A DNA stretch of 64,000 nucleotides from the NCBI RefSeq assembly GCF_000003815.2, contig NC_049990.1:8224758-8288757 (forward strand), read 5' to 3'. Positions 38,196 to 50,900 of the stretch are shown one piece after another (the first letter of the stretch is position 1; each line of letters opens with the position of its first letter). The notes under the pieces are model-generated. The model saw only the letters and a program-made list of their open reading frames with translations, was not told the DNA's origin and ran no database searches. The DNA comes from Branchiostoma floridae. Taxonomy: Eukaryota > Chordata > Leptocardii > Amphioxiformes > Branchiostomatidae. The translations under genes and the position numbers were made by a program.

Positions 38196-38720
38196 ATCAT
38201 AACACATCGCTATATATCTTCCGCCTTTGTTAACACGGGCGGCGCACAACCACACGCTAAGATGATTAATGAGCAGGGCCCGGGTACCGCTATGAAATAA
38301 GAATGAAGCGCGAAGTTTAAGGACCTGTGATTTTAGATGATGAATGCCGCACGCACTCCCGCATCGTGCGACGCCTGGCTCTTGCTCGCTAATGCAACCC
38401 GCGGTCCCATCGGGAGGCCGTCTCATCACTCGGTTCTCTTATCAGGCCGCTCTACATACTTCCGTTCGCGCGAGAACGCAGCAACCAGATCGCTTGATTA
38501 GATTTTTCTGACAGCCGCGCTACTTGCTGACATTTTGCAGGTACTTTGCGATGCGGTCGTGGGATCGCTGGGAACGTGCTTTACATAATTAACTCGACAA
38601 GTTCGATTATTTGGGCGCGCGATGGCAGAGAAAAGTGAGTTTGCGAGATACAAAAGCGTCGTTAGAAAACCGATTCTCTCTAGACGCCAAGGATGACCCT
38701 TCTGTACTGACGGCCTCATT
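38196..38720. promoter_or_regulatory. GC-richer non-repetitive island, candidate regulatory DNA
   Basis: CpG-rich words (CGCGCGATGG, CCCGCGGTCC) and several GATTA/TTAAT cores lie between AT-rich repeats. No exon was recognised. Composition only. Confidence 0.2.
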
Positions 38721-39135
38721 TCAATGATTGTTACTTGATATCTTTAATACAAGACTTTTATAAGGCAACAGTGAGTAGATTTCTGTATGGCATCCTTTGC
38801 AGACTCCAAGTCTAATGCGAGAGCGCATAAAAAACAAAGTGGGTAAAAAATAGATCTTCAGATCAGAGACCATAAGCGGTGTAACAGGGATTTAAGTTTA
38901 AGCGGCCAAATGCGGCATCACAGCCAATAAGACTTTTATTCCTGTATTCAAGAGGTGCACAAATTACGCTAGTGTGGAGGCCTAGTATAAGTTACCAAGT
39001 TGGCATGTACACTCAATACTGCCTCACTAGTGTCGACCTTACCTTACCTTCATTAGTTCCACTTCTACAACACCAATGAAGGCTACCACACGACATATTT
39101 CCCCATATTCGGCATTTTCTTGTCATATTCACCAG
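38721..39135. other. No recognisable feature
   Basis: Spacer before the next array. Confidence 0.35.
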
Positions 39136-40541
39136 CTCTGGAGGGAAATAAATTAGATTTTTTTTTATTTCGACATCAGGAGCGCAATCTAATGCGCGCG
39201 TTGATATCAACCATAAATTTTACTTGCTGTGACCAAGTTCCCAAGACTTAACGTTAGAGTTCAACGTCCTGATATGGACGACGGTAACTCACTGTTCAGG
39301 CTGCCGTATAATCACATCAAAACCGCTACCAACTGTTACGTGCAATTAAAATGAAGCAAATTATAACAAAATACACCTTAGACCTAACGAGAAATGCAAA
39401 CAGCGACTTTAAACAAACATGACAAGTGGCACCACTTTGCCGTAAGACGAAACAAAAGTCATCAATACTTGCCGCCAATCTCCCCAAATGCACGTTTTTG
39501 TCATAACTCGAGTCGTTCCTGCGTTTTCGCCAGATGACGACAAACACTAACTCTAAATTTCTTATTCATTTTATTATTCTGCCACCAGGAGTGCAAATCA
39601 ATGCGCGCGCTGATGTCACACATAAATTCTAATAACTTAGAGTTCAACGTCCTAATATGGCCATGGATGACAGTAACTCACTGTTCAAGCTGCCAAGTGA
39701 TAATATCAAAACCACTACCAACTGTTACATGCAATCAAAATGAAGCAAATCATAACAAAATACACCTTAGACTTAACAAGAGCTGCAAACAGCGACTTTA
39801 AACAAACATGTCAAGTGGAGCCACTTTGCCGTTAGACGAAACAAAAGTCGTCAATACTTGCGGCCAATCTCCCCAAATACACGTTTTTGTCGTAACTCGA
39901 GTCGTTCCTGCGTTTTTGCCAGATCACGACAAACACCAACTCTGGAGGGGAGCAAATTAAATTTCATCCCAAATTTTATTCCAACATCAGGAGCGCTAAT
40001 CAGTGTGTGCGTTCATCTCATCCATAAAGTTTAATTGCAGTGGCCAAAGTATTCAAGACTTAGGCTTAGGTCACATTTCCAAACCGGACCTGTTTAAAAA
40101 AAAAACACGAAAAATTAAAATGCATACCTAGAAATGTAACACAAATTATGTCCATGAATCTTATGTTGACATTTTCTGTAGTTTGGTGTCTTTTATATCA
40201 TTCTTTTCCCTCCCGAAAGCTGCCTGGCCGGGCCCCGGTTTGGAATGTGACCTAAGCCTTAAAGTTTAACGTCCTAATATGGATGACGGTAACTCACTGT
40301 TCAAGTTGCCGTATGATAATATCAAAACCGCTACCAACTGTTAAGTGCAATCAAAATGAAGCGAATTATAACAAAATACACCTTAGACTTAACAGCGACT
40401 TTAAACAAACATGACAAGTGGCACCACTTTGCCGTAAGACGAAACAAAAGTCATCAATACTTGCGGCCAATCTCCCCAAACGCACGTTTTTGTCGTAACT
40501 CGAGTCGTTCCTGCACTTTTGCCAGATGACGACAAACATTA
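39136..40541 (+). repeat. Three tandem copies of a ~400-bp unit
   Basis: Units start near 39136, 39551 and 39940 (CTCTGGAGGGR...). Shared blocks include GTAACTCACTGTTCA, AACTGTTACRTGCAATYAAA, CAGCGACTTTAAACAAACAT and CTCGAGTCGTTCCTGC. The third unit is lengthened by the 196-bp element at 40063-40258. Confidence 0.9.
40063..40258. mobile_element. 196-bp PIF/Harbinger-type MITE with TTA target duplication
   Basis: Terminal inverted repeats GGCTTAGGTCACATTTCC (left) and, complemented, GGCTTAGGTCACATTCC (right), continuing into AAACCGG. TTA flanks both ends (40060-40062, 40259-40261). The other two tandem units are the empty site. A TTA/TAA 3-bp duplication is characteristic of PIF/Harbinger. 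Confidence 0.85.
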
Positions 40542-41064
40542 AAGGCTGGATTTAAGACCCAGCTGAACGCTCTAGAGCTCCCTTTATGGCACATAACAGT
40601 CAGATATGCTTCATACAGCTGAGACCTTTCTGGACAACGTAAATCTGCATAAAAACGGCTTCCTTATTATAGATCGCTAACCCCCTGACCCAACCACACT
40701 ATTCTTCAAAAGCATTCAAGACTTTCAGGTATAGTGGTGGCTTAAGGAATCTTGATTCTTGGCCAACTTGTGGAACATAAAGGTTTTTCATTGAGGCATA
40801 TAAAGGATCAAGACACCATGTGTAAAATGTTACAGATTCGTCAATTACAGTACCTGGGCAGTTGTGATTTTGCACACGTATTTGGGAGGTGCTACATCGC
40901 ACCTAGGTCTCCACACTTTGGGCATTCTTGTAACTATATCCCTCTGCCTTAATTGAAATCCATGGTATGCTTTGATTGATGGGTTCAATGAAAGAAATGT
41001 TGGCAGAATGAGAACGTTCTGAGTGGTTGCATTTAACTTTTGCATTGAACCGTATGGGACTGAT
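40542..41064. other. No recognisable gene
   Basis: A minus-strand open frame at 40699-40902 has ordinary amino-acid composition but no family match and no clear exon borders. It is left uncalled. Confidence 0.35.
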
Positions 41065-41192
41065 AACTGGATTAGCACCAAGGACAGGCACAATGTATGG
41101 AACTGATACATGCATCACCATGGACAGGTGAAATGCATGAAACTGATACATACATCAGCACCACAGACAGGAACAATGAATGGAACTTATAT

Positions 41193-41285
41193 AGTCTGTA
41201 GCTGTAAGATTTTATGTTGTTTGTACATCTTGTTTTTAACAGACCAGGAAGATTAGCTAATGGGATTAATAAAGTTTCCAAAGTT
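41193..41285 (+). mobile_element. LINE 3'-end insertion in the minisatellite
   Basis: TTTGTACATCTTG...ACCAGGAAGATTAGCTAATG then ATTAATAAAG resembles the 3' UTR of L2/CR1-like elements. It breaks the minisatellite and resumes it directly after. Confidence 0.55.
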
Positions 41286-41513
41286 ATACATAAATTAGCA
41301 TCAAGGATAGAATGATACATGGATCAGCACCAAGGACAGGTGAAATGCATGCAACTGTTACATGGATTAGCACCAAGGATAGAATGTATAGAAATTATAC
41401 ATGAATCAGCACCAACGACAGGCACAATGTATGGAACTGATTAGCACAAAGTATATAATGTCTTAACTCAGTAACTGATACATCAAGGACAGAATGTTTG
41501 GAACTGATAAAGA

Positions 41514-41880
41514 TGGGGTCGTGTGGCGCAATCAGCAGGGTGTTGAATTCATAACCCAGAGGTTCTGGGTTCCAATCTGTTGACGTGCCACCGATCTTGT
41601 GCCCTTTGGAAAAAAAAGAATTACCTCACTTCACTCAGGTAAAAATAAATACCTAGCTTTAGTTAGGGCTGTCCCTCGGATAGAACATTAAATGGAGGTC
41701 CTGTATTTGAGGAGAACCACACCTCGGGCACGTTGAAAAACCCACTACACTTATAAAAAAGAGTAGGGGTCCTTCACGGTGTGAGTGGTTCAAAACCTAC
41801 AGTCCTATGGCTGCACCTTTGGCAATTGCCGTTGTATGGAGGTCACTGGAGTTATCACCGAATGGCAGCTGCTCTAGACC
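41514..41880 (+). mobile_element. tRNA-derived SINE in the minisatellite
   Basis: Head: GTGTGGCGCAATCAGCAGGG (A-box region) and GGTTCCAATCT (B-box). Body: CTTGTGCCCTTTGG, CCTCACTTCACTCAGGTA, GTTGAAAAACCCACTACAC. The minisatellite resumes on the far side near 41890. Confidence 0.75.
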
Positions 41881-42148
41881 CTTGTATGGGACGCAATGTA
41901 TGAGAGTGATTCATGGATCAGCACCAAGGACAGGCAGATTGTATGGAACAGATACATGTTTAAGCGCCAAAGACAGGCACAATGTGTGGAACTGATACAT
42001 GGATTAGCATCAAGGATAGAATGTATGAAACTGATACAGGGACTAGCACCAAGGTCAGGAACTATGCATGGAACTCATAAATGGGTCATCACAAACAACA
42101 GGCACAATGTATGGAACTGATACATGGATCAGCATCAAGGGCAGCCAC

Positions 42149-42985
42149 AATCACTCACCACAATGTACGGTGAAAGCATTTGTTGGGTTTTACTGCTCAC
42201 TGTGCCATCTAGCATGTCATTCATGAACTGCAGATGGATCCACATCATGTAATCACTATCCTATTCAATACTACCCCAGTGTGTTTCTCCAACCTACTTG
42301 GGTTGCTGGAAAAAATAGTGCAAAATAGCCAAACGGGCTGAATAATCCATTAGCCTGAGGACTTATCCAGCCAGAGCTGCATGTTGGCATGTCAGGGGTG
42401 GCGACCATCTTTGATGTCCGAGGTTTAATGACACTTATGATAGCTACAGAGTTCTGATGGACCATCCATGTGAAGAGGGACACATTTCCTGTATACAGTA
42501 CCCATTTGAGATTTTAAAAATGGGACCCAAATGACGTAAAATTTTACAAAGCACTTCTCAATAATTTCCTCTCAACCAATTCATAAATATTACATCTTAC
42601 TGCATCATCTTTGCCAAAATATTTTTATTACTACAAGTATAAGTAACACTAAGTCAACAGACTAACAACAATAATACAATCATGTAACTTTTCCCCATCT
42701 CTGCATGGTGTACACTATTATGTGCTCCAATATTGCACACTTAATGCACAGTCTACAAATATCTGACAGGCGCTGGGAATGTAGGAATCCATCAGCCCAA
42801 CTTTACGATGCTTTTGGCCCGATCGATCAAAATTTATGAGAATGCCGAAGGGCAAAGTCATCAATTCATGAACGTGTTTATACCAATATGTCTCATGTTC
42901 TTCTGTATCCTACTAATATAACATAATCTTAAAGACATTGGACAAGACACAGTGCTAAACTTTGTCTTGCTATCTTTAACATACA
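42149..42985. other. No recognisable gene; possible distal UBXN7 3' UTR
   Basis: On the minus strand an AATAAA near 42622-42627 could end a long UBXN7 3' UTR (about 2.3 kb), but this is uncertain. Confidence 0.25.
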
Positions 42986-42987
42986 TT

Positions 42988-43192
42988 CTCATAATTCCAC
43001 CAGGTGCCATTATACCGCCACCTCAAAAAACGTTGTTATAGAGGCCTTCCCAAGATTTATTCAACACCTATGTATCTGAATAGTATTACATTTAAGATAT
43101 CTAACATTCGGTGTTCAAGACAATCTTGGGAAGACCTCTACACTAACGTTTTTTGAGGTGGCGGTACAATGGCAGCCAGTGGAATTATGATA
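42988..43192. mobile_element. Palindromic MITE with ~70-base arms
   Basis: Left TCATAATTCCACCAGGTGCC...CCGCCACCTCAAAAAACGTT...CCTTCCCAAGATT mirrors right AATCTTGGGAAGACC...AACGTTTTTTGAGGTGGCGG...GGAATTATGA. The central ~60 bases are unpaired. If UBXN7 has a long 3' UTR this would lie in it. Confidence 0.85.
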
Positions 43193-44944
43193 GTCAATGT
43201 TACATCTTGAGTGTTTTTCTACAAAACTTACAAATCTTACTGTCCTAAAATGATAGTGGACTTGAAACAGTAAATAATAACTGACTACTTTGTATAGAAT
43301 ACCACTTGTGCAAACGTACTCTTGTAGTGTACATGTAGATTGGCAACTAGTCCTGTGTACATAAAGATCTGTACCAATATGTGATGTAATGTTTAGGTAC
43401 ACAGCCCTAATGATAACTGCCTCAAATGTTTCTTCCATATCCTACAGCACATTGTTGTAGCTCAGTCTAGAGTCCGACAGAGGGGTTTTCAGTATCAGCA
43501 TCTGAAGATACAACACAACTCCTGTGCTGCACATACCCATAACAGTACAATACTTTCTTCCTATTACAGAGAAACAAGACTAATACAAAGAATCCCCATA
43601 TGACCCTCATTTGATACTGCATTCTAAAGTGATCCAAAAATATTTTCTGTTTAGTCTGTGATGTACATGAATGCTGTCAACATATCTTATATTGCTATTA
43701 TCAAAAAACTTATACTTGACAAATACTGTTGTAAAACAACTCTACAAGATTTGTGACTTTAGACAAGGAAAGTTCACATCAAGAAATTTTGTATTTTTGT
43801 CCTCTCTTCTTTGACACTGGAACACTTTCTGATATTCTTTGCAAATTTATGGTATATATTGCAGTTTCTTTGTATGAATTTAAAGATTTTATCCTTCTAC
43901 AGATGAAAATTAATGCATGTGCACATGTCATGCATATAATCAAGGCAGTAATGCCTTAAGGAGAAATCTTTCCTCTTTACTGCATTGCTTTCACAAATGT
44001 GATAAAACAGGAGCTTTCCTTCCATGGTCCCTGATACTGGCCGTCTGCCAAAACAGACAAAACCTATCCTCAACTGTACAATAAATATTCATGGGTCATC
44101 AAAACAGAAGATGGGTGCCTCCCACAGGATTAATATCAAGACTGTCTAGGAAAATCGGTAATCACAGCGAAAGAAAATATTCAAAGAGCCTGCCAATGAA
44201 ACTTCACAGGAACTTTTGTTTTTCCAGTTGTAGAGATTGAATTGCCTTTCAATACGCATGTATGCCTAGGTTATTTTTATCACTATGGGTTGGTGCACCA
44301 GAAGTAAAGAATAAAACGTCAAATATGAGAAGTCGCAATGATTCAACTCACTGGAAGATGTTATTTTTGTGCATCATTCCAAGCTTCTAAGTTCTGTTAA
44401 GTGGAGTAGTGAGAATAGTTGTGTCACCAAAACATATGACTTTGTATGTTATCAAATCATAAAAAGATGCCAAAAAATATCCTTACAAAGAAAACTGACT
44501 GAAATTCAATCGCAAAGGATGGTGTCAGGACAATTTGAACAGCTCTCAAAGTTCAAAGCTCATTTCTATAGCTATAGCAACATCTAATTCCATTCCAAAA
44601 ATATACACTGCCTCTCCCAAATTATTGTTTCATATGGCTGACTAAGGACTACAAATAACAGTTTGGAAAGATTCAGCTTATGGTGTCAGTTTGTGTGCAA
44701 TTGTACCTTAACATTTAAGGCAAGACATACATGTATAATCAACATACTTTTTGTGCATTGCTTTTAAACCAAGCAACATTGTGTATTACTGGTAGAATAA
44801 TATAAGGAAAATAATGACATGTCTTTGTAACTTTCAATTTTGGCTTATCGTTCAGCTTTTGCAGGGAATCTTCGAAAGTATATTAATCCCCAGAACAAAA
44901 TAAGTCATCGTCATTGTCGACTATCACAACTGCACATGTCAGTG
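43193..44944. other. Region 3' of UBXN7, probable 3' UTR and flank
   Basis: AT-rich, without coding exons or clear repeats. Much of it is likely UBXN7 3' UTR. No AATAAA was found close behind the stop codon on the minus strand. Confidence 0.35.
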
Positions 44945-47900
44945 TCATCTTTGCTGGACAAAGATCGTCTCCTGTGGGAAAAGACCCGCCTCTTTCAGCG
45001 TGACGTTGAAGTCCATGTAGGAGAGCTTCCTGCGCGGGAAATTCGTCACCAGCTCATAACGTTCGTTTGTGTAGCCCTCGGATATGACCAGCTTGACAAG
45101 GGTCTGTATAACACATACATGAAAAACATTACTGGACAGTCCTGGCATACACAAACACACTACTTATTCACCTACACTGTAGAACAGAGCTGTGGAAGAA
45201 CTGCCCTTGTGCCTGGAAAAAGCTCAAATAAATTGTGGTGTTAGTGCAAGAGCTTACACAACAGTTAACCATCTCTCAATATCCTCATAAAAAACAAAAC
45301 CTTTTTAAGAAACAAAGGAAAGGGGACTAACAGCTAATTTCCCCACTACGGGTTGTGAGTTGAAGATAAATGTTAAGGTAAATACTTCAATCTGTGGTCT
45401 TTGTCATCCTTGCCATGCTAAATACAAGTTCCATATAAACAACTGTTTTTTTTTTTTTCTAGCTTCTCAATTAGCATTCTACTAAAAGCCTGGGTTGCTT
45501 GTAAAAAAAAATAAGGAAGTATGGGGAAATGAGCTGTAATGTGAAAGTCCTACCATGAGTTTGGCAGATGCCGGTAGCGAGAACTGTTTCCGTTTTCCGT
45601 CGGGAAAGCGTACCATCAAGTTCGTCTTTGGCCCTGGAAAGGACAGGCGGTGAAGAAAAAAATAAAGAAGACGCACAAATAAAAGCAGCAGAAGAAAAAG
45701 AGCTTCTAGCAGTGCCTCTATGATTTGTGAAACCAGTCTACAAAGTGTACCTTATTTCCTAACATACCAAGTGGGCAATATGAAATATACAATTGGCTCT
45801 ACATTGCCAAAAAATTATCGCTTAAGTGGTGAGCATGATCAGGTGAGAGGTAACCCTGTTGCAGGACAGAAGGTCATGAGTTTGAATCCCAGCCGCTGCC
45901 ACTCACACATCTTGCATGCTACTGGTGAGGGTTCCTCAGTACAAAACATTTAATCCATAGTCCATTGCTCAAGGTAATTCACAATATGGCTAGTAAAAGC
46001 TTAAATTTTCCCAGTGCGATGACCTGTACAAGATCAAGACTGTGCGGCTAACCTTCCTCCTGTTATGTTACAGCTAAAACAAATTTGGAAAAATGAAGAA
46101 TGCAGACTCAGCAGAAAGGAGAAAGGCCTTTGAAAACATTACAGTGAGCCAAGCTTGTCTCAAGCACAAGATCATATGTCAATATGGTCATGTGTTTGGA
46201 AACTCTCACGACTTAATGTTCAGAAGTGACTGATCATCATTCATCCTGAAGCAGGCAACAGTGATCCTTGAAAATTTTATCCATGTATACCTTTGTGTTG
46301 GAAGAAAGTTCAACATTGTACTATGATGCTTTCCTTAAAGTGAAGTATCTCATAAATTTGTGTGGCCGTGTTATGTGGAAATCATCAGGTAAAACATTTA
46401 ATAAAACAACTGCTGAACAATTTGACTCCCAGGTCATGTGCCTACCCATTCAGAACTGAAGAAAGATGTCGGGTGCCATTTGAAAGCTTCCCACCATTGG
46501 TGACCAAGCAACTTCTAAATGTAGTACAGTGTGACAGTTAAATTCCCTACTTCAACTACTGAATAACAGTATACAGGATGGCTTAACTCAAATCAAGACC
46601 TAGGCCTTCAGTCTTCATTTTGTATGATTGAATAAACTATTGAAAAGTTTACTGTACAAGAGATTGACTGCCTCACCCTCATCATCATCATCATCATCGT
46701 CAGCTGTAGTGTTCCCGTTAACCGTGACAGTCTGCTGCTCTGTTGAGTCTTTTGTACACGCTGCACTTCCGTTCTGACTTCTGTCCAACTTCTCCTCAAC
46801 ACTGCTTTCCTGAGTTCTTTCTGATTCCTCTGTCCTGGAATCTGATGTCTGTGCATGCCCATTTGAACTCTGCACTTTGACATTTGAACTCTGCTCTTTG
46901 TCCTTTGGGTCAGGGGTGACAATCCTTTCAACCTCCACATCGCTGTTGTCATCGGAACTCTCTCCGTTCACGGAATGGAATGTGTCGCTTTCGTCGTCGG
47001 TTATTTCGAGTTCAGACTCGGAGCTGGACTCGTTGGTTTTGTTGTCGGGTTTCCCGGAGGTGGCCTCGGTTTCCTGTAGTGAAGCTGCAATGGCTGCCTC
47101 TAGTTGGCTGTCCTCGCTGGCATCGATGATACTTTCCTGCTGGAAGAACAGCACAGCCTCAGTACAGACATCTAACACTAGTTCACTTTTATCTGCGAGG
47201 TAACCTATATCTGTTATTTTTGAAATTGGGGTTGTAGGGATATCAATTTAATGAATGGTGGCTTCAAACTGCAATATTTTCAACACTTGCAGTTTGAAAT
47301 CAATGTCCAATGACTTGGTATCCCTAAATACCCATTTGTTGGTTGGTTTTAAAGACAATGGACATAGGTTAACCTGGGATAAAACTGAAATAGCATTACA
47401 GTCTCCACATGACCCTTCTACAGACAAGAGAAACAGTACAAAAGAGCCCAGACTACAGAAGAGGCACAAGTGAAGCTTTCAACAAAACAGGATCAAATTA
47501 AGTTTGAAACATACCCTTTTTGTTCTCTTCTTCGGTGGGCTGCGGGACTCACCGTCCAGAGCGCCATGGTCTGTCAGGAACGTGGTAGCTGCGGCAAAAT
47601 GACCAACATACTCACAACAAACTACCAGTGGACTAGCCCCCTGCTGTAGTAATTGAAGTTGTGTGGCCCAGGGCTACTGATAGAAATGAAAATTGGCGCC
47701 ACTCTATGGGCCACCATGCGAGGAAAGGACTTTGACTCACACCAAAGCAGAGACATGATCATGTGCTTCAGCAAATTAAAACAAACAAAGTGGTTTGTCA
47801 GCAAACCAGCCCCGCAAATCAAGCATAAATTTCAGGTTCTCAGTGCGCAAAGCTAGGGGTCATCGATGTTGACGTTGGTCAGAAAAAATAAGATACCTTC

Positions 47901-50900
47901 TTCAAAAACACAATTTGACAGCATCCAGTGCAACTCAACTTGCTGCAGAAAGAAAAGTACAACTCCCTGCAACATCCCGACAGTAGAAGCAAAAGGAAAA
48001 GGTACATTGTAGTCAGCATGCACATAACAAAGAACAGAGAACCATGTAGATTCAAGCTTTGCCTTGCTTGAAATGCATTTTGGTAACAAATGGGAGAAGC
48101 AACAGGAAGGATTAGATTTGGACGAAGGCAGAAAATTGGAGCTTCAATCTAATTTGATTCTTTAAATCCTCCAAACAACTTACCCATGTCGATAAAGGCA
48201 GTGGGGTCCACAGTATTCCATTCAGCCAACCTCTCTCCTGCAAAACATCAGTAAATAAAAAAAAATTTTTATTCTCAGATGTAACAAAAATTGAGTTGAT
48301 GAAGTCCTCATTTGTTGAAGGAAGCATGGACACTAGAACAGTGAGAGGAGGGTGGCAGGCTGGTCGGAAAATGCTCCCTTCAAGAAGAGTGAATGGACGA
48401 AAAACTTGGAAATAATCTTTTTATCTTATACAGTTCTAAGGACTACTAATTTGTCTTTAATTGCTCTTTTAATTGGTTACAAGATGTTTACTTCCATGTT
48501 TCAGTTGTTTTTCTGCTATCTTCCTTGGGGCATTACTACTTCCAACCACTTGGTGGCACCGCAGTGAATGCTTTTGGTTGTACAATAAAGAAATATGTTG
48601 TCAGTTTATGTGCCTATCCCATGAAACAGATAAATCAGATGTGATTTTATAATAGGACTTAAGAAGTACTTAAGAATTGATCATCACCTGTTCTCGGGTC
48701 CAGTACAGCAATGTAGGGAAATGTGTCCACCTTGTAAAACTGGATGTACCGTTGGCCCTCAGCACTGTCATGGTAAACCTACAGAAAATCACAAGATGGC
48801 AAAATTCAAACAGTTGCACCTAACTTTTGTTAGATACTTCTGAACAGAAAGCATGGAAAAGACTAAGGTCCTCATCTGCAACTATATAACCAATATAACC
48901 AGCCTTTTGGCATAACACACAACACAAGTTTCATGGGTATGTGGCAAGAAAGGCCTGTCACACCTAATCTTAGCACATGGAGCTGTAGGTGCTGTCTAAA
49001 GCTATCTAATGCCCTTACTGTACTTGGTGGCAATGGGTTCCACTATACAATGGTTCTAGGTAAAAGAGAATCTAAGGTCTTTACAAATGTTTATGTTTGT
49101 CTTACATGAACCTACCTACAGAGCAGCTAAAACCTAATACATTTGTATAAAGGCATTTGTATTGTCAGATGACACAGGAGCCCCTAAGTCTAAGTCTCTT
49201 AAGTCCTAGCTTGACAGTTTTGGAATTCTTAACTGCACAACACATGGCAAAGACTGGTGTATTGTGCAATCATAAATCTTGATAAAAGTCCAATGCTTTG
49301 TGTTGGCCATAACAGTTCAAGATCCTTCTTTATAACAACTTAAAATCAAATCCCCTGACCTGCCACAGTACAAAGTGCTCCTGTACGATGGACTTGACCA
49401 GCCCGTTGCTCCACACGTCCCTGTTGAGCTGCTGACAGGGGAACTCCTGTACGTTCTGCACATTCACCAGCAGCCACTTGTTCCCGGTTTCACCCTCCTT
49501 CTTCGCCTACAGGGAGGAAACAATGCAATGTTAGCGCCCTTTTGCCTGAAAAAGTGTTAAAGTTATTGTTTCAGGTGTGTAACACCAATTCACCTTTATC
49601 CCCAGGGTAACCTATATCCGTTGTTCTTAAAACAGAGTATTTTAGGGATATCAAGTCAACGGACGGTGGTGTCATATTGCGATATTTTCACAAAATTGCC
49701 GTTTAAAACCACCGTCCATCGACTTGCTATCCCTAAATACCCCGTTTAAAAAACCAACGAATATAGGTTACTCTGCGGATAAAGGTGAACTAAAGTTACA
49801 TATTTGTCTGTTTGCTTGTACATTTGTCTGTTTGTTTGTGTCATGTAATATGTGGTTAGCACGAGTTAAGAATGTCCGGATGGATTATGGTTACATTTGG
49901 TTGTTGATAAGACTCGGGAAGATAAAGGTTGACTATGGGCCACCTAGGCAGCTTTCTTTAGTACTGAATACCCTGAAAATGCTACGGTCTGGTCAAGAAG
50001 AAGTAACGTTTTTTTGTTAGAATCGTTCAAAGAGGATAACAGAATGACAGATGCCTTGTAACGACAAAGCAATCTGCATTGGAACTAGTCCTTCATACCT
50101 TATCTCATTTCAGGTTCAGGTCTGGATTCAGGTCTAGCAGTTCAGGTTCAGATTCGGACTTGTAATGTTTAGGTTCAGGTTCAGACTTGTTTGTAACATG
50201 TTAATGAAATCTTAAAAAGAGGCTGAAAATGATCTACTTACTGTCTCAAATGTGCCTTTGTGTAGAAGGTCTATGGGAGGTCTGAACAAATCCTCTAAGG
50301 TTCTCTTCTTTGCTGTTGTCTTCCCGCTCACTCGGTCCCGCAGTAGCTGCTCCTGTTGTCCTGAGGAGTAAAGAAGATTTAGAAAGGGTATGCCATTAAT
50401 CATAGCCAGACTACTGCCATTCCATGTTATTCATCATCAGTAACTTATCTGTGAAGCATATTTGGTCCCTTTGATTCTTCATTTTTTTATTTTTTTTATT
50501 TTTATGGTTCTCCTGTCGGTTTGACAGATGAGCAGGCAGACAGGCATTTACCTGTTTTGCCTGACCTGCTCATTACTTACTACGTATCCAAAACTAAAGG
50601 TTAAGTATAGTTGAATGTTAAGCATAAGAATGTTCATCAAAAGTGACAACAGGACATCCGGTTGTGTCAGCGTTCATAGCTTAGTTTTACCAATTGTGCA
50701 TAGGGCATATCGGAATGTACATGATACTAAATTTACCTTTAAATGCTGTTTACCCTCCTAAATATACCGTTAGGTATTGCCAGGTCCCTCTTATACCATC
50801 TTCTGAGAAAGATAACTACTCTAGTCTGGATACATGGTATGGATACTTTGAGTCTCCCAGATGGCAGCACAAATGCACATGTGGGTAGCACAGTACAGGG

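Larger units (their letters stand above)
41065..42148 (+). repeat. ~42-bp minisatellite interrupted by two retroelements
   Basis: Degenerate units read CACCAAGGACAGGCACAATG, then TATGGAACTGATACATGGAT and TAG. About 18 copies are visible, some shortened. A LINE 3' end (41193-41285) and a SINE (about 41514-41880) split the array. Confidence 0.85.

Noticed and set aside
40699-40902. Minus-strand frame with gene-like composition
   Set aside because: Adjacent frames are closed, exon borders are unclear and no homologue is recognised. It may be an old relic but cannot be supported.
1-44900. CRISPR array, bacterial operon or viral insertion
   Set aside because: Tandem repeats have long diverged units without spacers, genes are spliced, and no viral or bacterial protein was recognised.
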